A DNA stretch of 64,000 nt from Tautonia rosea (GTDB lineage: Bacteria; Planctomycetota; Planctomycetia; Isosphaerales; Isosphaeraceae): the NCBI RefSeq assembly GCF_012958305.1, contig NZ_JABBYO010000004.1, forward strand, positions 186,001 to 250,000. The letters are read 5' to 3'. Shown piece after piece: positions 1-9,095 of this stretch. Under the pieces are notes generated by a model. The model ran no database searches, was not told the DNA's origin, and worked only from the letters and a program-made list of their open reading frames with translations. Each line of letters starts with the position of its first letter. Positions within the stretch are counted from its first letter, which is position 1. The translations under genes and the position numbers were made by a program.

Positions 1-294
1 GACGGAGCCGATCGCCTGGGAGACGAGTCGACGCCGAGGGACCTGGGCGGCCGGCTGGCCGATCTGGCCGAGTCGGTCCAGGATGCCGTGAAGGAGCGGG
101 TCAGTCCCGAGAACTGGCGGGTTTTCTGGATGATCAGGGTCGAGGGCTCTCCCGTGGCCGAAGCCGCGAGGGCCGTCGGCAAGTCGTATGCGGCTGCCTA
201 CCGAAATCAGGAGCGGATTGCCCGGATGCTCAGGGAGGAAGCTCGCGCCCGACTCGGTTCGGCTTCGGCCTCGAACTCGACTGAGCCGGGCTGA
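1..294 (+). CDS. ECF-type RNA polymerase sigma factor, C-terminal part (5' end outside window)
   Basis: The frame is open from the first base, and the visible 97 residues match the end of an extracytoplasmic-function sigma factor. The stretch around PENWRVFWMIRVEG followed by VAEAARAVGKSYAAAYRNQERI reads as the region 4 helix-turn-helix that contacts the -35 element. The missing N-terminus would hold region 2. The start lies upstream of the window, and the internal ATG at 127 is not a credible start. The next gene, a membrane Ser/Thr kinase with a zinc-finger N-terminus, begins 37 bases downstream on the same strand. That pairing is common in planctomycetes and suggests a shared signalling unit. 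The family call is inferred from the C-terminal domain only. Confidence 0.72.
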   Translation, partial: DGADRLGDESTPRDLGGRLADLAESVQDAVKERVSPENWRVFWMIRVEGSPVAEAARAVGKSYAAAYRNQERIARMLREEARARLGSASASNSTEPG

Positions 295-331
295 TCGGCT
301 CCCTTGCCCTTGTCCCTCTGGATCGAGCCTG

Positions 332-2791
332 ATGATTGAGTGCCCGAGCCTCGACGATCTGAGGCAGCTCATCTCCGAATCGCTCGACGAGGCAGCCTTC
401 GAGGCGTTGGAGTCGCACCTTGAGCATTGCTCGCTCTGCCAGGAGACGCTGGACCGGGAACTCGTTGCCAAGACCCGGGCCGGAGGGGCCTTCCGTCAGG
501 TCGAGGAGGCGATGCCGGTCCCGGTCCCGGTCTTGCCCGGCTATCGGCTCGTTCGAGAGCTGGGCCGGGGAGGGATGGGGGTCGTCTCGCTGGCAACCCG
601 GGAGGAGGACGGCCGGGCGGTTGCCCTGAAGTATCTCGGCGGTGGGCCGGACGACCGGGCGCGGTGGCGTCGCGAGGCGGAGACGATGCGGCAGATCGAC
701 CATCCTGGGGTCGTCCGGCTGCTCGATTCGGCCGAGATCGGCGGGTGGGTCTGCCTGGTCATCGAATACGCACCCGGCGGGAGCCTGGCCGATCGGCTCG
801 ACCCGGCCCCTGCTCCCGAAGAGGCGGCGCGGGTGGTCGAGCTGCTCGCCGAGGCGGTCGATCACGTGCATGGGCGCGGCTTCCTGCATCTCGACCTGAA
901 GCCGTCGAACATTTTGCTCGGAGAGCGGCCGGGGCGCTCGATTGCCGAGAGCCGGCCGATGGTCGCCGACTTCGGCCTCGTCCTTGGCTGGGGAGACCCT
1001 GAGCTCACCTGGACGATGGCCCCCGGCCCCCGGGGCACCCCGCCGTACATGGCCCCGGAGCAGCTCGCGCCCCGGCCCGAGACGATCGGCCCGGCGGCCG
1101 ATGTGTACGCGCTGGGGGCGATTCTCTATCGGATGCTTACGGGCAGACCCCCGTTCCTCGGTCGATCAAAGGTAGAGACCTACCACCAACTCCGGGACCG
1201 CGACCCGGTCGCCCCCCGGCGCCTCAACCCCGAGGTGCCGAAGGCGCTGGAGACGATCTGCTTGCAGTGCCTTCAGAAATCGCCCGCCAAGCGATACCGG
1301 AGCGCCCTGCACCTTGCCGACGACCTGAGGCGATTCCGAGAGGGCCGGCCGATCCTGGCGAAGCCGACCCCTCGGACGGTGCTCGCCGCGAGGTGGTGCC
1401 GCCGCCACCGGACGATTGCAGCCTCGGTGGCGGCCTTGCTGGTGCTTGGGGTGGCCTTGTTCGTCGTCCAGGCGGCCCGACTTCGGGCCTTGCGGATCGA
1501 GCAGGAACGCAATGATCGTGAGGTCGCCCGACTGGAGGAGAACCTGGAGCTTTTTGCGCAGGTCTTCGAGAATTACCAGGACGTCGCCAACCAGGTTTTC
1601 TTCCAGGACTCCTATGATGTTGGGGACTTGCTCGACCAGCTCCTCCCGCTGCGGGACCGACTCCGGGCCGCCCGAGAGGCCGGGACGATCGACGCGGCGA
1701 ACCTTGTCGCGTTCGGCCAGTTGAACCTGATGATCGTCTATCTCATGCAGCGGAACTCTCTCCCGAAGGAGGTATTCGACCCGGCGCTCGACGACGGCCT
1801 GGACGCCCTGCGCGAGGCGATTCGTTACGCTCCGAACGTTGATTACGTTCGGGAGTCACTCATCGAGGCGGAGCTGATGCGATTTCTGGCGGACATCTAT
1901 CTGATGGATCTCGATCAGGCCGAGGAAGGGGCCTGGGAGGCCCTTGCCATGGTCCGCTCGCTGCCGCCCGAGGTGCTCTGCCGGCCCACCTTTCGCGCGA
2001 TCGTGGACATGCCCTTCTCGATGGCAACCCGGCACTACGCGCTGGGCGATTGTGGGGCGGCCCTCCGATGGCTCGACGAGGGCCGAAGGATCATTTACGA
2101 CATCGATCGCTCCGGCCCGCCCGGAGAGTGGCTCGCGGATCCGAGGGTCGCCCGATACCTGGCCACCGTTGCGATGGTTGAGGGGGACATGGACGAGGCT
2201 CGGGCCCTGCTCTCGGACATCCCTCGCGGTAAGGGGATCATCGATCCCGCGGTGATGCTCGAAGCGATTGCCATTCGCTGGCTCATCTTCCGCCTCGGGG
2301 CCATCGACGACCTGCCGCTGCTGAACGGGGTCACGGACCCGCGCATGGTCGGCTCTCCCACCGCGATGGCCGACCTGATCGTCGATGAGAGTCGGCTGCT
2401 GGGCCTGGAGCCCCGGGAGATGTCCCTCGCCGTTCAGAAGGCGGTCGGCTATTTCGTGTACACGCAACGGCAGGAGGGGAATTTCGATCGCGCCCGGAAG
2501 ACCACGGGCCGCTTCGTGGAGCTGTGCCAGGAACTGATCGCCCGGATGCCCGAGGAGCCGGCCGCCCGCATCCTGCTGGCCGAGGCGTCGATGCAATTCG
2601 TCAAAATCGGGCAGGATCAGGATGACCCCCGGGAGATCCGACGGGGCCTGACCCTGGCCATTCGCGCGATTGAGGAGGCGCTGGCCCTCGATCCCGAGAA
2701 CGAGGACTACCGCGCGACCCTCGCCGAACGCGACCAGCTTCTGAAGGGGCTTTCTGCCGAGGAACCCCGCCAGGCATTCCTGGGGGGTTGA
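332..2791 (+). CDS. Membrane Ser/Thr protein kinase with N-terminal zinc-finger-like motif
   Basis: The protein has 819 residues from the ATG at 332; the frame is open further upstream, but that part overlaps the sigma factor gene. Residues 29-36 hold H-x3-C-x2-C, as in zinc-binding anti-sigma domains. A Hanks-type kinase domain follows at about 70-345: glycine loop LGRGGMGVV, ATP lysine K100, catalytic D188 in HLDLKPSN, D213 of DFG, and activation segment GTPPYMAPEQ. The usual HRD is HLD here, so this is a non-RD kinase. One membrane segment lies at about 363-385, and the roughly 430-residue C-terminal part is helical and TPR-like. The kinase is therefore probably cytoplasmic with an extracytoplasmic sensor. 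It sits beside the ECF sigma factor and could regulate it. The substrate is unknown. Confidence 0.9.
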   Translation: MIECPSLDDLRQLISESLDEAAFEALESHLEHCSLCQETLDRELVAKTRAGGAFRQVEEAMPVPVPVLPGYRLVRELGRGGMGVVSLATREEDGRAVALKYLGGGPDDRARWRREAETMRQIDHPGVVRLLDSAEIGGWVCLVIEYAPGGSLADRLDPAPAPEEAARVVELLAEAVDHVHGRGFLHLDLKPSNILLGERPGRSIAESRPMVADFGLVLGWGDPELTWTMAPGPRGTPPYMAPEQLAPRPETIGPAADVYALGAILYRMLTGRPPFLGRSKVETYHQLRDRDPVAPRRLNPEVPKALETICLQCLQKSPAKRYRSALHLADDLRRFREGRPILAKPTPRTVLAARWCRRHRTIAASVAALLVLGVALFVVQAARLRALRIEQERNDREVARLEENLELFAQVFENYQDVANQVFFQDSYDVGDLLDQLLPLRDRLRAAREAGTIDAANLVAFGQLNLMIVYLMQRNSLPKEVFDPALDDGLDALREAIRYAPNVDYVRESLIEAELMRFLADIYLMDLDQAEEGAWEALAMVRSLPPEVLCRPTFRAIVDMPFSMATRHYALGDCGAALRWLDEGRRIIYDIDRSGPPGEWLADPRVARYLATVAMVEGDMDEARALLSDIPRGKGIIDPAVMLEAIAIRWLIFRLGAIDDLPLLNGVTDPRMVGSPTAMADLIVDESRLLGLEPREMSLAVQKAVGYFVYTQRQEGNFDRARKTTGRFVELCQELIARMPEEPAARILLAEASMQFVKIGQDQDDPREIRRGLTLAIRAIEEALALDPENEDYRATLAERDQLLKGLSAEEPRQAFLGG
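2763..2789 (+). terminator. Hairpin overlapping the kinase stop codon
   Basis: Arms 2763-2774 and 2779-2789 pair over 11 base pairs with one bulged G (2769) and a four-base loop. The hairpin runs into the stop codon of the kinase gene. No T-run follows, so it may be a 3' end stabiliser or a factor-dependent terminator instead of a classical intrinsic one. Confidence 0.35.
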
Positions 2792-3070
2792 TCGAGCGCC
2801 CCTGGATCGGGATCCAGACACGCAAGAAGTTGGCAGCATCGCGATTCGAAATGGTTCCGTGACGGAGGGGATCGTCTCGATGCTCACGGTCTGATCGTGA
2901 GGAAGAAGCCATCGCGGGCCGATTGAAGCGGAACGACCGGCTGCGCTTGACCGTCCTGAGGACCGGCCGCTAAGATGACGCGATGACAAACGGGGGGAGC
3001 CCCTCGTTCGCGTGTTGCGTTGCCGATCCCGAGATCGCCCCGGTTCCGGGGCCGAGCGTGCCGAGCGACC

Positions 3071-4309
3071 ATGAAGACCGAGCCCCAACCTCGCCACCAT
3101 CACGAGGGCGAGCCGCCCCCCGAGTCGTTGATTCACCACGACGAGCCGACGATGCTCGAACAGTGGATCCGTCGGATGATCCAGAAAGGGCCGGGGTTCT
3201 GGGCAGGGGTCGTCTTGATCCTGGCCGGGATCGTGGGTGGACTCTGGATCGCCTATCGCATTGGTGGGCCGAACCAGACGTCCGTGGCGGCCTGGAATGA
3301 GCTGGCGTCGATCAGCGTGGCGCCTTCGGTCGCGGCGGCCTTTGGGAGCGATCCCAACGCTGGGCTGCCTGAACGGCTCAAGGGGATTGCCGAAACGCAT
3401 CCCGACACGGCCGCAGCCCAGTGGGCGCGGTTGCGGGCTGCCTCCCTGTTGCTCAACGAGGGCTCGGCCGAGTTGGCGACCTCGCGGCGGTCGGCCGGGG
3501 CGGGCAAGGTGGTCGAGGCCGATGACCTGTTCAACGGCGTGTACCGCGACGCCGGGGAGAACGACACGCTGAAGCGCCTGGCCGCGCTCGGTCGAGCCCG
3601 ATCGGCCGAGGCCCGGATGGGGCTGAACGCCGACGACACCGACCACGCCAAGCTCGACGACGTGCTGGCGCTGTATGAGTCGGTCATCGAGGAGTTCCCC
3701 GAGACCCCCGAGGCCCAGCAGGCCTCGAACACTCTGCGACGGTTGAAGCGGAGCGACAGCATCGCCTTTTACGAGGCGCTTTCGACGTATGAGCCGAGTG
3801 CTTCGGCCGGAGCCGCCTCGGGACTGGACCTGCCGGGCCTGAACCTCGCGCCCGGAGCATCGAGCCCGCTGGAAGGGCTGTTCGGCCTTCCTCCCGGAGG
3901 CGGAAGCCCCGGTGGCACGATTCCGGGGCTCGAAGGGCTCGACCTGTCTCCCTCGATTGACCTGAGCACGCCCTCAGACGCCCCGGATGCGCCCGATATG
4001 CCCGCCCCGGTCGGCCTGCCGGAACTTCCTCCCGCGACGACGGACGAACCGGCCGACGTGCCGGTGATCCCCGCCCCCGAGCCGGCTCCGAGCGAGACCC
4101 CGGCCCCTGCCCCAAGCGAGTCGCCGGTTCTGGAGACGCCGCGAGTGCCCGAGAATCCGTTCGGTACGCCGACCCCGGCCCCTGTCGAGCCGGATCCGGC
4201 TCCGGAGACTCCGGCACCCGTCGAGCCGGAACCGGCCTCGGAACCCGAGGCTCCGGCTCCGAGTGGGGAATTGCCGGACGAGGTGTTCCCGTCGGGGGGC
4301 TCGAACTGA
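3071..4309 (+). CDS. Membrane-anchored hypothetical protein with Pro/Glu-rich C-terminus
   Basis: The 412-residue protein starts at the ATG of MKTEPQPRHHHEGE; the upstream in-frame extension looks non-coding. A short cytoplasmic N-terminus precedes one membrane helix (about residues 40-60, GFWAGVVLILAGIVGGLW). A helical, TPR-like region follows to about residue 240, in the style of outer-membrane assembly or tol-pal-type repeat proteins (PDTAAAQWARLRAASLLL, then a segment around LYESVIEEFPETPEAQQA). The last 150 residues are low-complexity Pro, Ala, Glu and Gly. Planctomycete genomes carry many such anchored TPR-like proteins of unknown role. The TPR reading is inference from helix pattern; the membrane helix and tail are direct. 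Confidence 0.75.
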   Translation: MKTEPQPRHHHEGEPPPESLIHHDEPTMLEQWIRRMIQKGPGFWAGVVLILAGIVGGLWIAYRIGGPNQTSVAAWNELASISVAPSVAAAFGSDPNAGLPERLKGIAETHPDTAAAQWARLRAASLLLNEGSAELATSRRSAGAGKVVEADDLFNGVYRDAGENDTLKRLAALGRARSAEARMGLNADDTDHAKLDDVLALYESVIEEFPETPEAQQASNTLRRLKRSDSIAFYEALSTYEPSASAGAASGLDLPGLNLAPGASSPLEGLFGLPPGGGSPGGTIPGLEGLDLSPSIDLSTPSDAPDAPDMPAPVGLPELPPATTDEPADVPVIPAPEPAPSETPAPAPSESPVLETPRVPENPFGTPTPAPVEPDPAPETPAPVEPEPASEPEAPAPSGELPDEVFPSGGSN

Positions 4310-4365
4310 GCTGAGCAACAACGCATCGGAGAGAACCGCCGTTTCCGAGCACGGTGCGAGACTGA

Positions 4366-4839
4366 ATGGCTGCCACCCGAGCACTCGACACCCTGTCCTC
4401 GCTTTACGAGCTCGATGAAACGGCCTGGCTCGATCTCATGGCCGACCTGGCTCGTGAGGGCCGGGTTGAGGAGTTCGACCTGGCTCACCTCGCGGAGTTC
4501 CTCTCGGACATCGCCCGGCGTGATCGTCGGGAGGTGGAAAGCCGCCTTGTGGTCCTGCTCCTTCATCTGCTGAAGTGGGAATTTCAGCCCGATCGACGCA
4601 CTCGGAGCTGGCGAGCACCCCTGATTGAACAGCGGCAAGAGCTGAACGCAGTCGCATCAAAGGGCGTGCTCCGTGCTCATGCGGAGGAAACGCTTCCGGC
4701 GGTCTACGAACGGGCCGTCGAGCGGGCGGCCGCAGAAACGGGGTTGCCCGTCGATCGTTTCCCGAGCGAGTGCCCGTATCCGCTGGAACAACTGCTTACG
4801 ATGGTATTGCCCGAGGCTGTTCCGAAAGCCCGGTCCTGA
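4366..4839 (+). CDS. DUF29 family protein
   Basis: The 157-residue protein matches the DUF29 pattern across its full length: an N-terminal LYELDETAWLDLMADLAREG, then LAEFLSDIARRDRREVESRL, VVLLLHLLKWEFQPDRR and RSWRAPLIEQR, and a C-terminal FPSECPYPLEQLLTM. DUF29 proteins are small, soluble and helical, occur in many copies in cyanobacteria and planctomycetes, and have no settled function. The gene starts at an ATG 57 bases after the previous gene and ends 13 bases before the next ORF, so the two may be co-transcribed. Confidence 0.85.
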   Translation: MAATRALDTLSSLYELDETAWLDLMADLAREGRVEEFDLAHLAEFLSDIARRDRREVESRLVVLLLHLLKWEFQPDRRTRSWRAPLIEQRQELNAVASKGVLRAHAEETLPAVYERAVERAAAETGLPVDRFPSECPYPLEQLLTMVLPEAVPKARS

Positions 4840-4852
4840 GTGACTCTGGCCG

Positions 4853-5248
4853 ATGAATCGCCTGATTGAATTGCACGACTCGACGCTCGGGGGGCTGGAA
4901 TGGGTCGGATCCGAGATCGTGGTCCGGTTGCGGCCGGCGTATGTGCATCAATCGGAAGAAAGACCCGGCATGGACCCGGGGACGGGGTGGGTTCAGGCAG
5001 TTGACCTGATCATCCGATCGGCGACATTGGAATCGTTGCCGACGCGGTTGCCGACGATCCTGGCGGATGGGGCCTTCTCAATCGACGGTGCGCGATGGGA
5101 GAATCAGATCCCGATCCCGCTCGATGTGCGTCAGGCATCGATTGAGTTCTCGGCCGTGACTGAAGCGTCGGAGACGTTGCTGGTTCGGGGCGAGGGGCTC
5201 TCGGTTCTTCTCCGAGGCGATCCCCGGTTCGTCGAGCAGCTGCCGTGA
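4853..5248 (+). CDS. Hypothetical protein
   Basis: A 131-residue soluble protein that I do not recognise. It begins with MNRLIELHDSTLGGLEW and is rich in predicted beta strands (SEIVVRLRPAYVH, WVQAVDLIIRSATL, ASIEFSAVTEASETLLVRG), with no signal peptide or membrane segment. The HDSTL motif near the N-terminus resembles that of small beta-rich planctomycete proteins found beside unrelated genes. It starts 13 bases after the DUF29 gene, which supports co-expression. Coding support comes from length, the tight spacing and codon use like its neighbours. Confidence 0.6.
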   Translation: MNRLIELHDSTLGGLEWVGSEIVVRLRPAYVHQSEERPGMDPGTGWVQAVDLIIRSATLESLPTRLPTILADGAFSIDGARWENQIPIPLDVRQASIEFSAVTEASETLLVRGEGLSVLLRGDPRFVEQLP

Positions 5249-5350
5249 CGGTCGGCGCGTGACTTTCGTCGCTGATTGGTTCTTCAACTCAACTGGATCT
5301 CTCATTTCTTCATCGCCTCTGCCCGAGCGATCGAACGGACCCATCTTGCC

Positions 5351-6352
5351 ATGCCTCGCGAGCGATCGCTGTCAGACGAACCGACCGAGTTCACGATCCG
5401 GGCCCGGTCGGAGGCAAAGCGGATTGATCATTATTTGCACAGCCGCTTCCCGGACTATTCGAGGAGCGTCTTTCAGAAGGTGATCGACGCGGGAGCCGTG
5501 CTGGTGAACGACCAGGCCGTGAAGGCGTCGTACAAGGTGCAGCTGGGAGACCGGGTGCGGGTCTGGCTGCCGGTGCTCGACCACGACGTGCCGCAGGCGG
5601 AAGATATCCCGCTGAAGTTTATTTATGAGGATGACACGATGGCGGTGGTCGACAAGGCGCCGAACATGGTGGTGCATCCGGCGAAGGGGAACTGGTCGGG
5701 GACGCTGGTCAACGCGCTTCAGCATCATCTCGATCGGCTGTCGAGTGTCTCGGGTGAGTTGCGGCCGGGGATCGTGCATCGGCTCGACCGGGATACGTCG
5801 GGCCTGATCCTCATTGCCAAGGCGGATCGGTCGCATACGCACCTGGCCAAGCAGTTCGAGGACCGGACGATCCGGAAGCAGTATCTGGCGATCGTGTCGG
5901 GATCACCAGAACGCGATAGTGATTATATCGACAAGCTGATCGGTCATCATCCGACGCATCGCGAGAAGATGGCGATTCGGAGGCCGGAGGATGGCGGCAA
6001 GGTCGCTCGGACGTTTTACAAGGTGCTGGAGCGCTTTCGCGGGTATGCGTTGATTTTGTGTGAGCCGAAAACGGGGCGGACGCATCAGATTCGAGTGCAC
6101 CTGACGCACATCGGCTGCCCGATCGTGGCGGACAAGCTGTACTCGGGGCGCGACAGGCTGACGATGGGGGACCTGGTCGGCCCCGAGGGGCCGGACGCGG
6201 ACCGGGTCTTGATCGATCGGCAGGCGTTGCATGCGCATCGACTTTCGCTGATTCATCCGAAAACAGAGGAGCCGATGGAGCTGGTTTCGCCAGTGCCGGA
6301 AGACATGCAAACGGTTCTGGACGCGTTACGGGAACATCGGGCGATGGACTGA
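5351..6352 (+). CDS. RluA/RluD-family 23S rRNA pseudouridine synthase
   Basis: The 333-residue protein starts at the ATG of MPRERSLSDEPTEF. An S4 RNA-binding domain (about 20-85: RIDHYLHSRFPDYSRSVFQKVI) is followed by the pseudouridine synthase domain. The catalytic motif is GIVHRLDRDTSGLILIAK, in which the Asp of HRLD is the family nucleophile. The C-terminal GRTHQIRVHLTHIGCPIVAD motif is also present. Size and order fit the RluA/RluC/RluD group that isomerises uridines in large-subunit rRNA. The exact target site cannot be decided by sequence alone. It is a single cytoplasmic gene. Confidence 0.93.
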   Translation: MPRERSLSDEPTEFTIRARSEAKRIDHYLHSRFPDYSRSVFQKVIDAGAVLVNDQAVKASYKVQLGDRVRVWLPVLDHDVPQAEDIPLKFIYEDDTMAVVDKAPNMVVHPAKGNWSGTLVNALQHHLDRLSSVSGELRPGIVHRLDRDTSGLILIAKADRSHTHLAKQFEDRTIRKQYLAIVSGSPERDSDYIDKLIGHHPTHREKMAIRRPEDGGKVARTFYKVLERFRGYALILCEPKTGRTHQIRVHLTHIGCPIVADKLYSGRDRLTMGDLVGPEGPDADRVLIDRQALHAHRLSLIHPKTEEPMELVSPVPEDMQTVLDALREHRAMD

Positions 6353-6483
6353 GTCGCGCGGAGAGGGAGTTCTGGATCGTGGCGACAGTGGCGAGTGGGG
6401 GGTATGATCGCCGAATGCTCCTTCCCCTGGGAGGAGGATTGGCCTTGGATACCGCAAACGGGCGCCTAAGGAGCGATTGATCG

Positions 6484-7911
6484 ATGACTCTCCGCAAGAG
6501 CAAATGGTTTGCCGCCGTGGTGGCGATGGGGATGGCCGCGACAATGCCGGCTGTCGCCGAAGTCACGCCGAATCCAATCTTCTCGGACGGCATGGTGCTG
6601 CAACGAGGCGCCACGGTGCCGATCTGGGGAACGGCCGAACCCGGAGCCGAGGTGACGGTGAGCTTCCGGGATCAGGAGGCGACGGCCACGGCCGGCGACG
6701 ACGGGAAGTGGATGGCCTATCTGAACGATCTCGACGTGGGAGGCAAGGGGAACACCCTGACGATTGCCAGCGGCGACGATTCGGTGACGATCGACGATGT
6801 GCTCGTTGGCGAGGTCTGGGTTTGCTCCGGGCAGTCGAACATGCAGTGGTCGGTGACCCAGAGCGCTGACCCGGAATCGGTGATTGCCGGGTCGGAGGAC
6901 CCCCTGCTCCGCCTGCTGACGGTGCCTCGGGTGGGAACGGCCGAGCCGCAGGACACAGTCGACATTTCCTGGTCGGCCTCGGGACCGGAGACGATCCCCG
7001 GCTTCTCGGCCGTGGCGTATCACTTCGGCAAGATGCTCCGCAAGGAGCTGAATGTACCGGTCGGCTTGATCAGCACGAACTTCGGCGGCACCCCGGCCGA
7101 AGCCTGGACCGACAAAGCCGCCCTGGCTGCTCATCCGTACTTGAAGGGCATCCTCGACCGACCGGAGAACGAGCGAGAATCGCACCGGCCGGGCTGGCTC
7201 TACAATGCGATGATCCACCCGATCGTCCCCTACGGCATCGCTGGGGCGATCTGGTATCAAGGGGAGTCGAACGCGGGCCGAGCCTTCGAGTATCGGACCC
7301 TCTTCCCGGCGATGATCGAGAACTGGCGAGACGCCTTCGGGCAAGGGGACTTCCCGTTCCTGCTCGTGCAGCTGGCTCCATTCAAGAAGATCCGAACCGA
7401 GCCCGGCCCGAGTGACTGGGCCGAGCTGCGCGAGGCTCAGCTGCTGGCTACCCAGGTGCTCCGCAACGTGGCAATGGCGGTCATCACCGACGTGGGTGAG
7501 GAAGACGACATTCACCCGAAGGCGAAGGAGCCGGTTGGTCAGCGGCTGGCGCTGGCGGCGCTAGCGCTGGAGTATGGGAAGGACATTCCCTACTCCGGGC
7601 CGATCCTTCGCTCGGCGAGCTTCGCCAACGGCAAGGCGACCTTGAAATTTGATCATGCGAATGGTGGTCTTGTCGCCAAGGATGGGTCGTTGACCGGGTT
7701 CACGATCGCCGGGGAGGATCAGACGTTTGTGAACGCTCAGGCCGAGATCGTGGACGAGGAGACGATCGTTGTGTCGAGCCCCGAGGTTGAGCATCCGGTC
7801 GCCGTCCGGTTCGGCTGGGATGATTACCCGGTGGTGAACCTCTGGAACGGCGCGGATCTGCCTGCGACTCCCTTCCGAACCGATTCGTGGCCGGGCGTGA
7901 CGGTTCCTTGA
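6484..7911 (+). CDS. Secreted sialate O-acetylesterase-like protein (SASA family)
   Basis: The 475-residue protein has an N-terminal signal peptide (charged MTLRKSK, hydrophobic AAVVAMGMAATMPAVA). A beta-rich domain (about 25-105, PIFSDGMVLQRGATVPIWG) precedes an SGNH-like hydrolase domain with the diagnostic GQSNM (Ser nucleophile), then WYQGESNA and the DIHP acid/base pair near residue 340. These motifs define carbohydrate acetylesterases that remove O-acetyl groups from sialic acids or, in planctomycetes, more often from other acetylated polysaccharides. It probably acts in the periplasm or outside the cell. No glycosidase gene sits beside it, so the substrate is open. A terminator-like hairpin follows. 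Confidence 0.92.
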   Translation: MTLRKSKWFAAVVAMGMAATMPAVAEVTPNPIFSDGMVLQRGATVPIWGTAEPGAEVTVSFRDQEATATAGDDGKWMAYLNDLDVGGKGNTLTIASGDDSVTIDDVLVGEVWVCSGQSNMQWSVTQSADPESVIAGSEDPLLRLLTVPRVGTAEPQDTVDISWSASGPETIPGFSAVAYHFGKMLRKELNVPVGLISTNFGGTPAEAWTDKAALAAHPYLKGILDRPENERESHRPGWLYNAMIHPIVPYGIAGAIWYQGESNAGRAFEYRTLFPAMIENWRDAFGQGDFPFLLVQLAPFKKIRTEPGPSDWAELREAQLLATQVLRNVAMAVITDVGEEDDIHPKAKEPVGQRLALAALALEYGKDIPYSGPILRSASFANGKATLKFDHANGGLVAKDGSLTGFTIAGEDQTFVNAQAEIVDEETIVVSSPEVEHPVAVRFGWDDYPVVNLWNGADLPATPFRTDSWPGVTVP

Positions 7912-7947
7912 TTCGTGTTACGTGTGAGTTGGTTGATTTGACGAACG

Positions 7948-7986
7948 CCTCCCCCTCGCTCTCAAGTTTGAGAGAAGAGGGGGAGG
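7948..7986. terminator. Bidirectional hairpin between convergent genes
   Basis: Two nested inverted repeats, 7948-7957 with 7977-7986 (10 perfect pairs) and 7959-7965 with 7968-7974 (7 perfect pairs), form one long stem between the convergent esterase and FkbM genes. There is no adjacent T-run on the + strand. The position fits a shared transcription end for both genes. Confidence 0.55.
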
Positions 7987-8075
7987 TCCACGAATAAATT
8001 TGTCCTGAGGTTCTTGGGCTTCGATTCCGCTGAAGTCAAGATGACTCGCCAGGGAGCTGGATCGCGTGCGATCCT

Positions 8076-8894
8076 TCAGGAGCGATCCAGTTTCAGGATC
8101 GTTCGGGCGCGGGCCCGGACCTCGTTGCGTCGTTCCTTCGGAATGCCGAAGTAATTTCCTGTGCGTCTTGGGAACCAGTGGCTGTCAAGGAAGCAGTCCA
8201 GGCTCAGCCCCGGAGCGGTGTGGGCCACACGGTTCGGGATGACGACCTCGTACGAGTGGTCGTGGAACCATTGCCAGAGCGATTCCTTCGAATAGCCGAG
8301 GCTGTTCTCGGCCTCGGGCATGCTCTCGAAGAGGATCGTGGGACGATTGGCGGAGATGAGCCGATCGCCTCCCCGGAGGACTCCCAGTTCAGCCCCCTCG
8401 ACGTCGATCTTGATAAAATCAACGGATTCCGATTTGATGAGATGGTCGAGCGTGGTGAGGGGGACCTGAATTTCCTGGAACTCGTGCTGTCGCGCGTGCG
8501 AAGGGCGTTGGAGCGAGCTGTATCCCGACTTTTGGGGATGGATAAAGAAGGACGCGGTGCCCTCCGCTTCGCCCAGCGCACACTGGTGGACCGTGATCGT
8601 GGGAAAGGTTCGTCGCAGTTGGTCGACCTTTTCCGGAATCGCTTCGATGGCCACGATTGTGGTTGAGGGGCAATAGTGCAGGACTTCCGTGATGATCGAC
8701 CCGATGTGTGCTCCGACGTCGAGGAAGAGGGTGCCGGGCCTGGCGAATCGGACCATGAGGTACTCGGCCAGCTGGTCGTTGACGAGCGTCTCCACGACTT
8801 CCTTGCCATTCAGCACTGCTCCCCCGAGCTTCATCATGGACCGGGTCGAGAGGGCAAGTCTCGCTAGCGACGATCCCAGGATTCGTTGCTTCAT
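8076..8894 (-). CDS. FkbM-family methyltransferase
   Basis: The 272-residue protein starts at an ATG. The class I SAM-binding motif is LFLDVGAHIGSIITEVL, followed by IVAIEAIPEKVDQLRRTF and the FkbM-defining VDFIKIDVEGAELGVLRGG. This family O-methylates hydroxyls of sugars or natural products. No biosynthetic neighbours are visible, and the gene converges on the esterase across a hairpin. The N-terminal 40 residues are moderately hydrophobic but do not form a clear membrane helix. Substrate unknown; family call firm. Confidence 0.9.
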   Translation of the reverse strand: MKQRILGSSLARLALSTRSMMKLGGAVLNGKEVVETLVNDQLAEYLMVRFARPGTLFLDVGAHIGSIITEVLHYCPSTTIVAIEAIPEKVDQLRRTFPTITVHQCALGEAEGTASFFIHPQKSGYSSLQRPSHARQHEFQEIQVPLTTLDHLIKSESVDFIKIDVEGAELGVLRGGDRLISANRPTILFESMPEAENSLGYSKESLWQWFHDHSYEVVIPNRVAHTAPGLSLDCFLDSHWFPRRTGNYFGIPKERRNEVRARARTILKLDRS

Positions 8895-9095
8895 TCGATT
8901 CTCGAAGTCAAAGGGTGGGCGCCAGCAGCGGCCGTTGAATTGACGATGTGAGCTCAGGCGAAGGGCGCGATCCGCGCGGCTCCTCCGATTCGAGAGGGCA
9001 AGACAACTCTACTCGATGATCGCCCCGCAGACGAGAAGGCAGAGCGGCAGGTCTCGTGGGGGCAAAGGGGTCGACCTGGAGGAATCAACGAGCAA

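Noticed and set aside
1856-3646. 596-codon minus-strand frame
   Set aside because: It overlaps the kinase and membrane protein genes and has Arg/Gly/Pro-biased shadow composition with no motif.
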